A stretch of DNA of 34,003 bases, taken from Fibrobacter sp. GTDB taxonomy: Bacteria > Fibrobacterota > Fibrobacteria > Fibrobacterales > Fibrobacteraceae. Position 1 is the stretch's first letter, and every line of letters begins with the position of its first letter. Below, piece after piece: positions 1 to 6,932 of the stretch. Where the stretch lies: contig JAFVGH010000132.1 of the NCBI GenBank assembly GCA_017475045.1, positions 1 to 34,003 on the forward strand, written 5' to 3'. The notes beneath the pieces were generated by a model. The model saw only the letters and a list, made by a program, of their open reading frames with translations. It was not told the origin of the DNA and ran no database searches. The position numbers and the translations under genes are program-made.

Positions 1-235
1 AGTTCCGGCCGTTGTGACCGAAATCGATCAGAACAACCGTAAGATCTTCCTCTCTGTGGTTGACTACTTCAAGAACCGTGAATCCGCTGAGCTCAAGGCT
101 TGGATGGACTCTCACAAGCCGGGCGAATCTGGCACCACCATCGGTGAAGCCGCTGCCCCCAAGAAGAAGACCACCAAGAAGAAGGCTGAAAAGCCGGCTG
201 AAGACGCTGCTGAAAAGCCTGCCGAAGAAGCCTAA
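1..235 (+). CDS. rpsA: 30S ribosomal protein S1, C-terminal end (partial)
   Basis: The gene enters from the left edge; the reading frame starts at base 2 and stops with TAA at 233-235. The visible residues VVTEIDQNNRKIFLSV followed by DYFKNRE match the last strands of an S1 RNA-binding domain. S1 binds mRNA and helps the 30S subunit start translation. After the domain comes a low-complexity Lys/Ala/Glu/Pro tail of about 35 residues, rich in KKK and AEKPAE motifs; such tails are common at the ends of S1 proteins. A strong terminator follows at 259-288, so this is the end of its transcription unit. The name rests on about 35 domain residues plus the tail, so another multi-S1-domain protein is possible but less likely. 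Confidence 0.75.
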   Translation, partial: VPAVVTEIDQNNRKIFLSVVDYFKNRESAELKAWMDSHKPGESGTTIGEAAAPKKKTTKKKAEKPAEDAAEKPAEEA

Positions 236-258
236 TTCACTTTTTCGCAATTAAAAAG

Positions 259-288
259 TCCCGTGGGTAAAACCACGGGATTTTTTTT
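259..288 (+). terminator. Rho-independent terminator of rpsA
   Basis: An 8-bp perfect stem (259-266 with 273-280, TCCCGTGG/CCACGGGA) with a 6-nt loop is followed by a run of eight T. It starts 23 nt after the rpsA stop. Confidence 0.93.
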
Positions 289-308
289 ATGACCATCGCT
301 ACTTTTTG

Positions 309-314
309 TAATTT
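309..314 (+). promoter_or_regulatory. -10-like box TAATTT, 7 nt before ATG 322
   Basis: TAATTT lies 7 nt upstream of the ATG at 322 and no Shine-Dalgarno is present. The position suits a leaderless transcript and argues for the 322 start. No clear -35 box is visible. Confidence 0.4.
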
Positions 315-321
315 TACCAAT

Positions 322-1380
322 ATGGAAAGACGGATTCAGGAACTTGATGTCTTGCGCGTGCTTGCGATGCTGTTTGTGGTCACGTACCATTTCGGTTGTG
401 AGTACGCAGCGGCGGGGATCCCTTTTTTCAATTTTTTCTGTACTACTGCAAACTATGATTTTGGAAATGTCGCCGTCACGCTGTTTATCGTCCTTTCTGG
501 CGGGCTGCTTTACCGCAAATACGGAACTGTTGACGGAGTATTGTCAAATAGGGAGTCGCTTAAGGAATTCTATTTAAAACGGGTCAAGGCCATATACCCG
601 CCATTTTGGATTTTGAGCCTCTATATTCCCCTGAGCATGATTCGCCATTTACTTGCCGGGGATTCGCCGTTCTTTATGGGGAATCCTTTCAAATTGTTGC
701 TTACGGTTGTCGGCTTTGATGGATACGTTCAGATGTTCGGGATAAAGACTTATGTATTCTGTGGCGACTGGTTTGTGGGAGCGATAGTTTTGCTTTACCT
801 TTTGTTCCCTCTACTTGCCTGGTGTTACCGGAAATGCCCTTTGGTGACCCTACTTGCGCTTGCCGTGCTTTACGGATTGCAGTACCTGATTCCTGCCGAA
901 CACGATGATGTCTTCAGCATATTGCCTGTGACGATTGCTTTAAAATTTTGCCTAGGATTTTTCCTTGTCGGAAATTTGGAGCGCCTAAGGAATCTGCGCG
1001 TGGCGGTGCCTGCGATAGTGGTGTTCTTGGGACTGACTTTTGTCAATATTCCAGGCCGTCTTAATACGGATTGCCTAGGTTCAATTGCGGCGCTTTCTCT
1101 CTTTGCTGTTGTGTTCTATGCTGCCCCGTGGTTGCTCCGTTACAGGGCGGTGAGTGCACCGGTTCAAAGATTGGCCCTGCTTTCGTATTGCGTCTTTTTG
1201 GTGCAGCATGTTGCCATTATCTGGACTAGGACTTTATTTGTCAAGATTTTTGAGTGGGCGCAGTGGCCGCTTTCTTGTTGGAGCAGCGTTGTTCTCCTAA
1301 CTTTGACTTTTGCGGTGATTTTTGTTGCTGCGTGGATCTTGAAGTCTGTTGCCGATAGGGTTGTTCGTTTTGTCGCGTAG
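322..1380 (+). CDS. Acyltransferase family 3 membrane protein (OafA-like)
   Basis: This is a polytopic membrane protein of 352 residues. It opens with RIQELDVLRVLAMLFVVTYH, the family-3 acyltransferase signature, which includes the conserved His at the end of the first membrane helix. FYLKRVKAIYPPFW further on fits the conserved Arg/pre-helix segment. About ten hydrophobic helices follow. Relatives transfer acyl groups, often acetyl, onto sugars of cell-surface polysaccharides; the substrate here is unknown. An in-frame ATG at 289 would add 11 residues, but it lies inside the T-run of the rpsA terminator. ATG 322 sits directly before the conserved domain and 7 nt after a -10-like box, so I prefer it. 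The next gene starts 27 nt downstream. Confidence 0.82.
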   Translation: MERRIQELDVLRVLAMLFVVTYHFGCEYAAAGIPFFNFFCTTANYDFGNVAVTLFIVLSGGLLYRKYGTVDGVLSNRESLKEFYLKRVKAIYPPFWILSLYIPLSMIRHLLAGDSPFFMGNPFKLLLTVVGFDGYVQMFGIKTYVFCGDWFVGAIVLLYLLFPLLAWCYRKCPLVTLLALAVLYGLQYLIPAEHDDVFSILPVTIALKFCLGFFLVGNLERLRNLRVAVPAIVVFLGLTFVNIPGRLNTDCLGSIAALSLFAVVFYAAPWLLRYRAVSAPVQRLALLSYCVFLVQHVAIIWTRTLFVKIFEWAQWPLSCWSSVVLLTLTFAVIFVAAWILKSVADRVVRFVA

Positions 1381-1392
1381 CCCCGTTTTTTC

Positions 1393-1398
1393 TATTTT
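1393..1398 (+). promoter_or_regulatory. -10-like box TATTTT, 9 nt before ATG 1408
   Basis: The context is TTTTTTCTATTTTATG. The box ends 9 nt before ATG 1408 and there is no Shine-Dalgarno. It is one of the recurring T-rich/CTA-N-ATT-like boxes in this window. Confidence 0.4.
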
Positions 1399-1407
1399 AT
1401 GCACGAA

Positions 1408-2613
1408 ATGAAAAAGAATTCTTTTTGCGCTTTGTTTGGAGCGGTTGCTCTTGTTTTTTGTGGATGCACGAATGGCCCCAGGGTAGATGACCCGGAATTT
1501 TTCAAGGCCAAGACAGGTGTTATCGGCGTGTTCAGGCAGCCGGCGTTCTATTGCAGCGAGGCCAGCGCCCAGTATATGCAACTGGGAGATTCTACGGTGC
1601 TGGTGAAACCCGCCTGGAGTGAAGATCAGGATAACCTGTTTGTGTCGGAATTAGGCTCCGGTGTGGCGACGTTGAAATATTACGAGTATGCCTGTGGCGA
1701 AGACAAGCATAAGTTTGTGCTGGACACCACCCGCAAGAACGGTTCTTCGGGAATCGTTGTCCCGGAGTCCGGATTCTGCAAGACCGTCGTGTCTTTTGTG
1801 GAAGGGGACAGGCTGTTCTCTCAGAATGATGACCTGCTTATTGAATTCTTTGAAAAGCACAAGGTGGCTTCTAGTTTCTACAAGATTCCCTACTGCGAAG
1901 TGGTGACTCCCAAGGGGAATAGGGTTTCTACGGGCATGGATTCAGATTCCCTGCTTCAGGTGAAATACGAGGCGGCCATTACCGATGCCGCTGAGATAAA
2001 GCAAGAAGAAATTTACCCGTTGGTGACTGTCACCCTTGAGTCTGAAGGGGTTACCTGGGACAGGGATTCTACCCATGTGCTGGTGATTACCTTCCACGAC
2101 AGGCCTGACATTTATGATACGGACACGTTGGTGATGTCTCAGGAAGTTTGGGTGGTTTCGGAAAAGGAACTGTATTCTTGGTACAAGGCGAACAAGACAG
2201 GTGTGAAGGATTGGGATGTCCGATTCAAGCAATTGTTCGGAATCCGTGCAAGTGCAAAGTACACCCATTTCTCGGCTTTGTGGGTAAAGCCTATTGATTT
2301 GGTGCGTCCGGCATACCAGACCGATGTCAAGTTGGATTCCATGACCTTGAAGTTCGATGAAAGTTTTGACGACTATAGCTCCGACAAGGAGTTTAAGCTT
2401 TCTTTCAAGCGTTGGTTCGATGAGAATCGCGCAAAGGCCTATGACAAGAAGACGGGCTACCCTTGGACCAGGCTGGGCTATACTTACGACTGGGGTGCCG
2501 ACGGCAAGAAGTACGGCCTTACGGAATTCTTGATTCTCGAGGGTTCCCATGTCCGGGTGCAGTTTACCAGGAATGTGCCCACCTTTGTAAAGTGGCTGGA
2601 AGAACGGAACTAG
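1408..2613 (+). CDS. Putative lipoprotein of unknown function
   Basis: This protein of 401 residues is not assigned to a family. The N-terminus, MKKNSFCALFGAVALVFCGC, is a Lys-rich start, a hydrophobic core and a Cys that could be lipidated after cleavage. The -3 position of the lipobox is not ideal, so lipidation is likely but not certain. The rest is soluble, acidic and rich in Asp, Lys and aromatic residues, with no repeats or Ser-rich linker. An alternative ATG at 1399 adds three residues; the hydrophobic signal fits better from 1408. It is tandem to the acyltransferase, may have its own leaderless promoter, and ends 10 nt from the convergent trmB gene. Confidence 0.6.
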   Translation: MKKNSFCALFGAVALVFCGCTNGPRVDDPEFFKAKTGVIGVFRQPAFYCSEASAQYMQLGDSTVLVKPAWSEDQDNLFVSELGSGVATLKYYEYACGEDKHKFVLDTTRKNGSSGIVVPESGFCKTVVSFVEGDRLFSQNDDLLIEFFEKHKVASSFYKIPYCEVVTPKGNRVSTGMDSDSLLQVKYEAAITDAAEIKQEEIYPLVTVTLESEGVTWDRDSTHVLVITFHDRPDIYDTDTLVMSQEVWVVSEKELYSWYKANKTGVKDWDVRFKQLFGIRASAKYTHFSALWVKPIDLVRPAYQTDVKLDSMTLKFDESFDDYSSDKEFKLSFKRWFDENRAKAYDKKTGYPWTRLGYTYDWGADGKKYGLTEFLILEGSHVRVQFTRNVPTFVKWLEERN

Positions 2614-2622
2614 TTTTTCTGA

Positions 2623-3384
2623 TCAATGATGGATGATGACCCGCCACAGTTGCTGGCGGGCATTTTTGTATTTACGCTCGAAGGCGGTGATGGGCTGCTC
2701 AGGTTCGAACGCTTCACAATTAATTGTCATTGCGACCCTCGAAGAGGGGAAGCAATCTCTAACCGGAGTTTTCTGCAAAATGCGCACCGCCAGGGCGAAT
2801 TCCTGGGCATATATTTCCCAGTTGGTGCGGAGTTCCGTTGTCTGAGAGATCTGCATGAGCGTCGGGAATATGGGGTGCAGGTGGAAACGCCGACCAGCCT
2901 CGCTCTGCTTGGGCCAGGGATTGGGGTAGTAGAGGGCGTGGTAGGGAATGGTCCACTGGCCTGTTGTTGCCTTCTCTAGGGCCAGCCGCCAGAAATCGAT
3001 AAGTTCGGCTCGTACGTAGAACGCATTTTGCGGCATGGGTTGCGGAAGGTCGCCATTTTTATTTGCCTTGTTGAGACGTACGGCGGACTTGTCGATGCCG
3101 ATGACGGGATAGTCGGGAAATTGTTGCGCCAGGTGGAACGTGCTTTCGCCGGTGCCGCATCCGGAATCCAGGATGACGGGGTGGGGGGCGGACTGGGCTT
3201 GCCCTTTGGAATAGAAGTCCGCGATGAACTGTTCCGCGTCGGCGAAAGCTAAGCGTGTGTGGTCGGCGATGGGGCGCAAGTATGGCGTGCAGGCATACTT
3301 GCGGACCAGCTTTTCCAGGTCCTTGAAGGGGCCTTCCTGATTAGACTGGACTTCTTTGGCGTGACTATGGGTCTGGTCGTTCAT
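2623..3384 (-). CDS. trmB: tRNA (guanine-N7-)-methyltransferase, TrmB family, with in-frame repeat insert
   Basis: This is an S-adenosylmethionine-dependent methyltransferase of 253 residues. Motif I is VILDSGCGTGES (about 70-81), and VIGIDKS (94-100) is the acidic end of strand 2. YYPNPWPK (152-159) is the TrmB signature that carries catalytic and binding residues for m7G46 methylation of tRNA. The C-terminal motif PITAFERKYK (231-240) also fits the family, whose versions usually end P-x-T-x-FE. Residues 209-221, just before it, are encoded by a palindromic repeat (2726-2759) and look like an in-frame insertion. The ATG overlaps the stop of the upstream sigma-54 regulator as ATGA, so the two are co-translated. 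The DSGCGTG motif and the short N-terminus are slightly atypical for TrmB. Confidence 0.8.
   Translation of the reverse strand: MNDQTHSHAKEVQSNQEGPFKDLEKLVRKYACTPYLRPIADHTRLAFADAEQFIADFYSKGQAQSAPHPVILDSGCGTGESTFHLAQQFPDYPVIGIDKSAVRLNKANKNGDLPQPMPQNAFYVRAELIDFWRLALEKATTGQWTIPYHALYYPNPWPKQSEAGRRFHLHPIFPTLMQISQTTELRTNWEIYAQEFALAVRILQKTPVRDCFPSSRVAMTINCEAFEPEQPITAFERKYKNARQQLWRVIIHH
2726..2759 (-). repeat. Palindromic repeat (GAGATT...AATGAC type) inside trmB
   Basis: On the minus strand the element begins GAGATTGC and ends GCAATGAC. The outer stem is ATTGC/GCAAT (2729-2733 with 2752-2756) and the inner stem is CCCTC/GAGGG (2736-2740 with 2744-2748) with a 3-nt loop. It stays open in the trmB frame and encodes about residues 209-221. 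It shares its end sequences with the element at 11054-11082. Confidence 0.75.
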
Positions 3385-4529
3385 TTTTCGTGAGCCTCCA
3401 GGCCGAATTTCTTGACCTTGTAGTGCATCATGCGGGGGCTTACCTGCAGGTCGCGGCCGGCGGCGCTCAGGTTGCCGCTGTTCCGCCGTAAAGCCTCCAT
3501 CAAAATCTCACGCTCGTACGAGCGGAGCAGCGTGGCGAGTGCCGCCGGACCTTCGGGAACAAGCGATGTGCCCGAGGTAACATCGGTCTGTAACGTAGGC
3601 GGCAGGTCGTAGGCGTTGATGCTTACGTCTGTGGTGGCAAGGCAGGCGTGCTCGATGCAGTTTTCCAGCTCCCGCACGTTGCCTGGCCAGTGGTAGCTCA
3701 TGAGCATGTCGATGGCGGGAGTGCTCAGGCGCAGAATGTGCTTGCCGTATTTCAGGTTCATCTTTCCGATAAAGTGGTCCGCCAGAAGAAGGATGTCCGT
3801 CTTGCGTTGGGACAGTTCGGGCAGCTTGATCTGGAAGATGTTCAGGCGGTAGTACAGGTCTTCGCGGAAAAGCCCCTGCTGCATGAGCTTTTCCAGGTCT
3901 TTGCCTGTGCTTGCCACAATGCGCACGTTGGCGTTCTGGACGATGTTGCTCCCCAGGCGGGTGAACTTGCGGTCTTGCAAAAACTGCAGGAGCTTGGTCT
4001 GGGCGGGGAGGGGGAGGTCCGCCACTTCGTCGATAAAGAGGGTGCCGCCGCTTGCCTGTTCCGCCTTGCCCAGGTGTCTCGCCGTAGCGCCCGTGAAGGC
4101 TCCACGCTCGTAGCCGAACAGTTCGCTGTCCAGGGAGTTGATTCCTTCGCCTGCGTTTAGTGAATCGCAGTTCAAAATGACGAAGGGCTTGCCGTTCCTT
4201 TCGGACTGGGTGTGGATTGTCCGGGCAGTGTGTTCCTTGCCGGTGCCTGCCGCCCCGCGGATCAGGACCACGGCTTCGGAACCCGCGATTTGCCGAATTT
4301 GACGTTCCACTTCTTGCATGGCCCGGGTATTGCCGATGAGTTCGCTGGGGGTGCCGCTGACGATGTTGCGGAGCTCCTGGAACTTCTGCTCGTAGACCTT
4401 GTCCAGGGCGGCAAAGTTCTCGCTGAGGATTTCTTGCAGCCTGCGTTCCAGCCCCTCTTTGGATCGGGAATGGTGCAAGGCGTCGGTGACCTGGCGTAGG
4501 GTTTGTTGCTGTAGGATGGCGCTCTCCAT
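3381..4529 (-). CDS. Sigma-54-dependent transcriptional activator (AAA+ and Fis-type HTH)
   Basis: This bacterial enhancer-binding protein has 382 residues. The N-terminal part (1-60) is short and helical, with no receiver, GAF or PAS domain visible. The AAA+ core begins at ELIGNTRAM (63-71), with Walker A GAAGTGKE (92-99), an intact sigma-54-contacting GAFTGA loop (143-148), Walker B GGTLFIDEV (161-169), FREDLYYRLN (221-230) and HWPGNVREL (280-288). A Fis-type helix-turn-helix occupies about 335-375. The protein should use ATP hydrolysis to open sigma-54 promoters. It is divergent from glnN, which suggests nitrogen control. It overlaps trmB by ATGA. The ATG at 4529 lies 6 nt after a TATATT box without a Shine-Dalgarno. 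The missing sensor domain suggests control by a partner protein or by expression level. Confidence 0.9.
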   Translation of the reverse strand: MESAILQQQTLRQVTDALHHSRSKEGLERRLQEILSENFAALDKVYEQKFQELRNIVSGTPSELIGNTRAMQEVERQIRQIAGSEAVVLIRGAAGTGKEHTARTIHTQSERNGKPFVILNCDSLNAGEGINSLDSELFGYERGAFTGATARHLGKAEQASGGTLFIDEVADLPLPAQTKLLQFLQDRKFTRLGSNIVQNANVRIVASTGKDLEKLMQQGLFREDLYYRLNIFQIKLPELSQRKTDILLLADHFIGKMNLKYGKHILRLSTPAIDMLMSYHWPGNVRELENCIEHACLATTDVSINAYDLPPTLQTDVTSGTSLVPEGPAALATLLRSYEREILMEALRRNSGNLSAAGRDLQVSPRMMHYKVKKFGLEAHEK

Positions 4530-4535
4530 GGTGAG

Positions 4536-4541
4536 AATATA
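4536..4541 (-). promoter_or_regulatory. -10-like box TATATT, 6 nt before the sigma-54 regulator ATG
   Basis: On the minus strand the box sits in GCTATATTCTCACC followed by ATG. There is no Shine-Dalgarno, and the spacing suits a leaderless or near-leaderless mRNA. Confidence 0.45.
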
Positions 4542-4571
4542 GCTTTGTTTTGTCGGTTCTTGCGCATTTAC

Positions 4572-4587
4572 TTTACAAAAGTGTAAT
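4572..4587. promoter_or_regulatory. Operator-like dyad TTTACA-N4-TGTAAT (copy 1)
   Basis: This is an imperfect inverted repeat with one end mismatch in the 177-bp divergent gap between the sigma-54 regulator and glnN. It lies 29 bp centre to centre from a perfect second copy. The cognate regulator is unknown. Confidence 0.5.
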
Positions 4588-4600
4588 AAAATAAAGGATT

Positions 4601-4616
4601 TTTACAAAAATGTAAA
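4601..4616. promoter_or_regulatory. Operator-like dyad TTTACA-N4-TGTAAA (copy 2)
   Basis: This is a perfect 6+6 inverted repeat with an AAAA spacer. It lies about 55-70 bp upstream of the presumed glnN -10 box and upstream of the divergent regulator promoter, so one protein bound here could affect both genes. Confidence 0.55.
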
Positions 4617-4670
4617 GAAAATAGCCGGAAAAACACCATATTTCGCCTGCAAAGTCCTTTTCGCCCTTTC

Positions 4671-4676
4671 TATTAT
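4671..4676 (+). promoter_or_regulatory. Possible -10 box TATTAT of glnN
   Basis: TATTAT lies 30 nt before the glnN start, with a good Shine-Dalgarno AGGGGA at 4695-4700. No convincing -35 box or plus-strand sigma-54 (-24/-12) site is visible. Confidence 0.35.
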
Positions 4677-4706
4677 TCAGTCATAACATTTTTTAGGGGA
4701 ATCACC

Positions 4707-6824
4707 ATGATCAGCACCCGTAAGACTACAGTCAACGACATCGCCTCGGCAACCGCATCGACCATCAAGGCAGCCGCCCCGGCAAACATCGACTACTTCG
4801 GCGAGGACGTGTTCAACGCACAGGCCATGCGCAACTACCTTTCCAAGGAAACCTGCAAAAAGCTGCTGGCCACAATCGACGAAGGTGCTCCCCTGGATGC
4901 AAACATTGCAGGCGAGGTGGCTCACGCCATGAAGCGTTGGGCCCTGGATCGCGGTGCTACGCATTTTACCCACTGGTTCCAGCCTCTTACGGGTTCCACC
5001 GCTGAGAAACACGACTCCTTCTTGGAACTGGAAGATGGCAAGCCCATCATGGTCTTTAGCGGCAAGAACCTGATCGTGGGCGAACCCGATGCCTCCAGCT
5101 TCCCCAGTGGTGGCCTGCGTTCTACTTTTGAGGCCCGCGGCTATACGGCCTGGGACCCCACAAGCCCTGCCTTTATCAAGCGTCACGGCAACGGTGCCAC
5201 GCTTTGCATCCCTACGGCCTTCTGCAGCTACACCGGCGAGGCTTTGGATAAGAAGACCCCGCTGCTCCGCAGTTTGCAAGCCCTTTCCAAGTCTACACAG
5301 AGGCTCATGACCTGTTTCAAGGCGGCCCCCAAGAAGACCACGGTGACCTTGGGTGCCGAGCAGGAATATTTCTTGATCGACAAGCGTTTCTACCTGCAAA
5401 GGCCTGACCTGTACCAGGCGGGTCGCACCATCTTCGGGGCAACCCCTGCCAAGCATCAGCAGATGGATGACCACTACTTCGGCAGCATTCCCACCCGTAT
5501 CTTGAATTTTATGAACGACGTGGAAGTGGAACTGTGGAAGCTGGGTATTCCGGCCAAGACGCGCCATAACGAGGTGGCTCCTGCCCAGTTCGAGCTGGCG
5601 CCCATCTTTGAAGAGGTGAACCTGGCCTGTGACCACAACATGCAGATTATGGAAGTGCTCCGTCAGGTGGCGGACCGTCACGGCCTGGTGTGCCTGCTGC
5701 ACGAGAAGCCCTTTGCCGGCGTGAACGGCTCGGGCAAGCACAACAACTGGAGCATTACCTATGGTCATGGAAACCTGCTGAACCCCGGCAAGGACCCGCA
5801 CCAGAATGCCGTTTTCTTGACAACCCTGTGCGCCGTGATCTATGCGGTGGATACCCACGCCGACTTGCTCCGTATGACGGTGGCGGGTGCCGGTAACGAC
5901 CATCGTCTGGGTGCCAACGAGGCGCCTCCGGCCATTGTGTCCATGTACCTGGGCGACCAGCTGATGGATGTGATTGAACAGTTGGAACAAGGCGTGCCCA
6001 AGTCCAGCAAGCAGGCAGGGGCCATGCGTATCGGTGCCGACATGCTGCCACCGCTGCCCCGCGATGCCACTGACCGTAACCGTACCAGCACTTTTGCCTT
6101 TACAGGCAACAAGTTCGAATTCCGCGCTCCGGGTTCCAGCCAGAGCTGCTCTGAACCCAACGTGGTGTTGAACACCATCGTGGCCGAAGCCTTTGACATG
6201 ATTGCCGAACAGTTGGAAAAGCTGGACGAGAAGAATTTCCACGCGGGCCTGCAGAAGATTCTGCAGAAGATTGTGAAGGAACACAAGAAGGTGGTCTTCA
6301 ACGGCAACGGCTATACCGACGAATGGATTGCCGAGGCGGAGCGTCGTGGGTTGCCTAATATTCGTACCTCCATGGAGGCTTTGAAGGCCTTGGTGAAGGA
6401 AGAGAATATCGCCCTGTTCGAGAAGTACGGCGTGATGAACCGTCGCGAGCTGGAATCCCGTTACGAGGTGAACGTGGAGGATTACCACAAGCGCGTGCAT
6501 ATCGAAGGCGAGATTGCTCGTGACCTGGCGAAGAACGTAATTCTGCCCAAGGTAGTGGATGCCTACTCCAAGGCTCTCAAGACTAACGAGATGGCCTTGA
6601 ACCAGGGATTCCCTGGCTTGGATAGTTACGCCAAGTCTCTGGGCGAAGGCTGCGAAAGCCTGTCCAGCGCTATCGCCAAGATGGAAGTGTGCCTGGAAAA
6701 GGATCACGAGGACATCTTGGATGCCATGGCTGAGCTCCGCAAGGTGGTGGACGGCCTGGAAAAGGTCGTGCCCGACGACTGCTGGCCCCTGCCCAAGTAC
6801 CGCGAGATGCTGTTCATCTACTAA
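4707..6824 (+). CDS. glnN: Glutamine synthetase type III
   Basis: This enzyme makes glutamine from glutamate, ammonia and ATP. Its 705 residues match the large GSIII class (about 700-730) and not the 450-residue GSI. Visible signatures are ATHFTHWFQPLTG (84-96), GAEQEYFLID (216-225) with metal-binding Glu residues, HNEVAPAQFELAP (287-299), and EKPFAGVNGSGKHNNWSI (333-350), the substrate/ATP loop. AGGGGA at 4695-4700, 6 nt before the ATG, is the Shine-Dalgarno. The gene is monocistronic: a terminator follows 24 nt after the stop. The sigma-54 activator is divergently transcribed, with two dyads between them, so nitrogen-responsive control is plausible. The antisense strand is open along the whole gene, which I take to be a codon-use effect. 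Confidence 0.97.
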   Translation: MISTRKTTVNDIASATASTIKAAAPANIDYFGEDVFNAQAMRNYLSKETCKKLLATIDEGAPLDANIAGEVAHAMKRWALDRGATHFTHWFQPLTGSTAEKHDSFLELEDGKPIMVFSGKNLIVGEPDASSFPSGGLRSTFEARGYTAWDPTSPAFIKRHGNGATLCIPTAFCSYTGEALDKKTPLLRSLQALSKSTQRLMTCFKAAPKKTTVTLGAEQEYFLIDKRFYLQRPDLYQAGRTIFGATPAKHQQMDDHYFGSIPTRILNFMNDVEVELWKLGIPAKTRHNEVAPAQFELAPIFEEVNLACDHNMQIMEVLRQVADRHGLVCLLHEKPFAGVNGSGKHNNWSITYGHGNLLNPGKDPHQNAVFLTTLCAVIYAVDTHADLLRMTVAGAGNDHRLGANEAPPAIVSMYLGDQLMDVIEQLEQGVPKSSKQAGAMRIGADMLPPLPRDATDRNRTSTFAFTGNKFEFRAPGSSQSCSEPNVVLNTIVAEAFDMIAEQLEKLDEKNFHAGLQKILQKIVKEHKKVVFNGNGYTDEWIAEAERRGLPNIRTSMEALKALVKEENIALFEKYGVMNRRELESRYEVNVEDYHKRVHIEGEIARDLAKNVILPKVVDAYSKALKTNEMALNQGFPGLDSYAKSLGEGCESLSSAIAKMEVCLEKDHEDILDAMAELRKVVDGLEKVVPDDCWPLPKYREMLFIY

Positions 6825-6847
6825 GTCTTCCATGTACATAGAAAATT

Positions 6848-6876
6848 ACCCGAGGTTCACTGAACCCCGGGTTTTT
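6848..6876 (+). terminator. Terminator of glnN
   Basis: An 11-bp stem (6848-6858 with 6862-6872) with one A/C mismatch and a 3-nt loop is followed by TTTT. The 25-nt core is identical to that at 8661-8685, including the mismatch. The hairpin covers the expected -35 region of the next gene. Confidence 0.9.
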
Positions 6877-6877
6877 C

Positions 6878-6883
6878 TATATT
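6878..6883 (+). promoter_or_regulatory. -10-like box TATATT of the FISUMP gene
   Basis: It sits in TTTTTCTATATTTTG, directly at the end of the terminator T-run. The start codon is 49 nt downstream, with Shine-Dalgarno AAGGAG at 6921-6926. Confidence 0.5.
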
Positions 6884-6932
6884 TTGCGACCAATTAATAA
6901 GGGGCCTGCCACACCCCAAAAAGGAGAAATCA

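Noticed and set aside
4623..4638. Minus-strand GG-N10-GC spacing resembling a sigma-54 promoter upstream of the activator gene
   Set aside because: Only the GG and GC are right; the -12 part (CGGC) departs from TTGC. A TATATT box next to the ATG explains the start better.
4677..6839. Open frame of 720 codons on the minus strand, antisense to all of glnN
   Set aside because: The glnN reading is a full-length, motif-complete enzyme with a good Shine-Dalgarno. The antisense frame is His/Gln/Val-rich without known motifs and follows from codon use in a highly expressed gene.
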